Position numbers and translations under genes: made by a program. A stretch of 64,000 bases of DNA from Rouxiella sp. S1S-2 (GTDB taxonomy: Bacteria > Pseudomonadota > Gammaproteobacteria > Enterobacterales > Enterobacteriaceae), in NCBI RefSeq assembly GCF_009208105.1, contig NZ_WFKL01000001.1, positions 3,348,001-3,412,000 of the forward strand, written 5' to 3'. Numbering within the stretch: the stretch's first letter is position 1; each line of letters starts with the position of its first letter. The notes under the pieces were generated by a model, which saw nothing but the letters and a program-made list of their open reading frames with translations, had not been told where the DNA came from and ran no database searches. This document shows positions 62,536-64,000 of this stretch, one piece after another.

Positions 62536-63702
62536 ATGAAAAACCTATCACCCGATATCGACAGAATGAAGCATGACCTCGCGGCACTCGTGGCTATCAA
62601 TACCGAGAACCCACCAGGCCGCGAGCGCGAAGCCGCAGAACTTATCAGCGTTTGGCTAAAAGAGGCTGGTTTTGATTTAACGCTCAGCGAATATGAACCG
62701 GGACGCACCAACGTCATTGCCCGCCTGGAAAATGGCGTGGGTCCGTGCTTTGCCTTCAACACGCACATTGACGTCGTGCCAGCAGGTACCGGCTGGAGTC
62801 AGGATCCGTTCACCCTCACCGAGCGCGACGGCAAACTATTTGGCCGCGGTTCTTGCGATGCTAAAGGGCCGTTGGTGGCAATGATTGAAGCCATGCGTAT
62901 GCTCGCCGCCGCCCCTGAAAGCTGGTCTGGCACGCTGATGGGTATTTTCGTTGCCGATGAAGAGGTCGCCAGCGAAGGCGCCAAATTTTATGTGCGCGAA
63001 GCACCAGCCAAAATTGACTATGCGGTTATCGGCGAACCCACGTCAAACACCACCTATTCGGCGCATAAAGGCAGTCTTCGGCCATTGGTTCGCGTTCACG
63101 GCGTTACCGCTCACTCCGGCACGCCTGAACTGGGTGAAAATGCCATTTTCCGCGCGGCACAGCTTTTAGGTCTGGTGGAACAACAGCACGAACACACTGT
63201 GCGCTGTCGTTGCCATCCACTGGTGGGTTCGGCCAGCCTGACCGTCACACGCATCTCGGGCGGTCACGCCGACAACGTGCTGCCCGACAGCTGCGAGCTG
63301 CTGCTCGACCGCCGCATGGTACCGGGAGAAGACGAAGAGCAGGTCAAACAAGAGCTGCGTGACCTGCTGACGCTGGCGCATGAAAAATTCGGCGTGCGCA
63401 GTGAAATTATCACCTTCAAACCCACTACGGGTGGCGCAACCGAAACTGCCGTTGATGAAGCCATTGTACAGGCCGGTCTTGAAGCCTGCCGCGCTCAGGG
63501 CATGGAAGAACCCGGTCCGTTCGGATTCCAGGGTGGCTGTGACCTGGTGCATTTTCGCAGCCTTGGCACCAAGGGCATTGTTATCGGGCCGGGATCGCTT
63601 TCGGTCGCGCACAAGCCCGATGAATTTGTTCCGCTGGACGAGTTCATTGCCGCCGGTGATATCTACCGCGATGTCGCTCTGAAAATGATGACGCGAGGAT
63701 AA
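62536..63702 (+). CDS. M20 amidohydrolase (ArgE/DapE type)
   Basis: A 388-residue di-zinc hydrolase from the ATG at 62536 (AGGAGA 5 nt upstream). Ligands: His in NTHIDVVP, Asp in GRGSCDAKGP, Glu-Glu in VADEEVAS, Glu in IGEPTS and His in VAHKPDEF. ArgE/DapE relatives remove N-acetyl, N-succinyl or similar groups from amino acids. Being the gene between an amino-acid importer and an enolase-superfamily enzyme, it is a candidate N-acyl amino acid deacylase. The next gene starts 4 bp after its stop. Confidence 0.87.
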   Translation: MKNLSPDIDRMKHDLAALVAINTENPPGREREAAELISVWLKEAGFDLTLSEYEPGRTNVIARLENGVGPCFAFNTHIDVVPAGTGWSQDPFTLTERDGKLFGRGSCDAKGPLVAMIEAMRMLAAAPESWSGTLMGIFVADEEVASEGAKFYVREAPAKIDYAVIGEPTSNTTYSAHKGSLRPLVRVHGVTAHSGTPELGENAIFRAAQLLGLVEQQHEHTVRCRCHPLVGSASLTVTRISGGHADNVLPDSCELLLDRRMVPGEDEEQVKQELRDLLTLAHEKFGVRSEIITFKPTTGGATETAVDEAIVQAGLEACRAQGMEEPGPFGFQGGCDLVHFRSLGTKGIVIGPGSLSVAHKPDEFVPLDEFIAAGDIYRDVALKMMTRG

Positions 63703-63706
63703 TCCG

Positions 63707-64000
63707 GTGAAAGCCACGCTCTATCGCGCCGACCTGCGCTACCCGCATCTGCAACTTTATACCGCCTCGTCCGGCAGCATTGCCGGATTGGACGAGCTGT
63801 ATCTGCTGCTTGAGGAGAAATCCGTCAGCGGGCTGGGTGAGGTGCGCATTAACATTGCCTACCTCAACGGTTACAGCGCCGAAATAGTGCTCTGCGACGT
63901 GATGCGAACTCTTCGTACACTCGATTTAGATCAGTCTGCGAGCCATTTACTGCTTACGCTTGAGACGCAGCTTGTCTCAAGCCTTGCCCCCACGCGCATG
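63707..64000 (+). CDS. Enolase-superfamily (dipeptide epimerase / NSAR-like) enzyme, 3'-truncated
   Basis: GTG start at 63707 with AGGA 8 nt upstream; the frame is open for 98 codons to the window edge. The N-terminal capping domain is recognised from LGEVRINIAYLNGY and the Tyr-Leu-Leu-Leu helix, typical of mandelate-racemase/muconate-lactonizing enzymes, including dipeptide epimerases and N-succinylamino acid racemases. The metal-binding barrel lies outside the window, so the reaction cannot be fixed. Confidence 0.7.
   Translation, partial: MKATLYRADLRYPHLQLYTASSGSIAGLDELYLLLEEKSVSGLGEVRINIAYLNGYSAEIVLCDVMRTLRTLDLDQSASHLLLTLETQLVSSLAPTRM

Overview
The window is about 64 kb of chromosome from a gamma-proteobacterium of the order Enterobacterales. 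The markers are dsrB, a CspC/CspE-type cold-shock gene, mtfA beside tRNA-Asn(GTT), nac with a sigma-54 promoter, lsrK/lsrG, gcd and eptA. The gene content and moderate GC suggest a Yersiniaceae/Hafniaceae-like genus (Serratia, Rahnella, Rouxiella or a relative) rather than Escherichia; this is inference. Coding density is high, with no CRISPR array, no complete insertion sequence and no rRNA. One tRNA and the stub of a P4-type integrase are present.

Layout. 1-5.6 kb: end of a PLP decarboxylase, dsrB, a csp gene, an unknown small protein, an NADP-type alcohol dehydrogenase, an AI-2E family permease and queH. 5.8-8.5 kb: an operon of DUF969 and DUF979 (5-oxoproline transporter family) and DUF2891. 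8.6-11.4 kb: a stand-alone LpxA paralogue divergent from eptA, a probable lipid A modification locus with a PmrA-like box. 11.4-14 kb: padC with its divergent LysR regulator, and a periplasmic hydrolase. 14.3-20.7 kb: mtfA, tRNA-Asn, an integrase remnant, a secreted protein, an exported hydrolase, gcd and a decayed region with a strong Fur box. This looks like an old island at the asn tRNA.

20.8-32.5 kb: an ABC-F protein preceded by a leader peptide and alternative hairpins, a 2-oxoadipate dioxygenase homologue (DUF1338), then an unusual cluster. A biotin ECF transporter (bioMNY) lies among an SDR reductase, an enoyl reductase, a hotdog thioesterase, an acyl-CoA ligase, a thiolase lacking its second catalytic cysteine, and an enoyl-CoA hydratase. 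32.7-43.1 kb: a LysR regulator, a peptide ABC importer operon containing an M20 peptidase, a LysE exporter, a DUF998 membrane protein and an MFS exporter.

43.3-53.3 kb: two divergent operons, one with an FMN-dependent monooxygenase plus a peptide-type ABC importer, the other with an amino-acid ABC importer plus a GNAT acetyltransferase. The content resembles the Bacillus yxe/ytm operons for modified cysteine or sulfur use. 53.6-57.8 kb: an MFS transporter, lsrG, lsrK and nac, with no lsrACDBFR genes. 58-64 kb: an SDR and a double winged-helix GntR regulator divergent from an amino-acid ABC importer, an M20 deacylase and an enolase-superfamily enzyme that runs off the window. This looks like a route for using N-acylated or D-amino acids.
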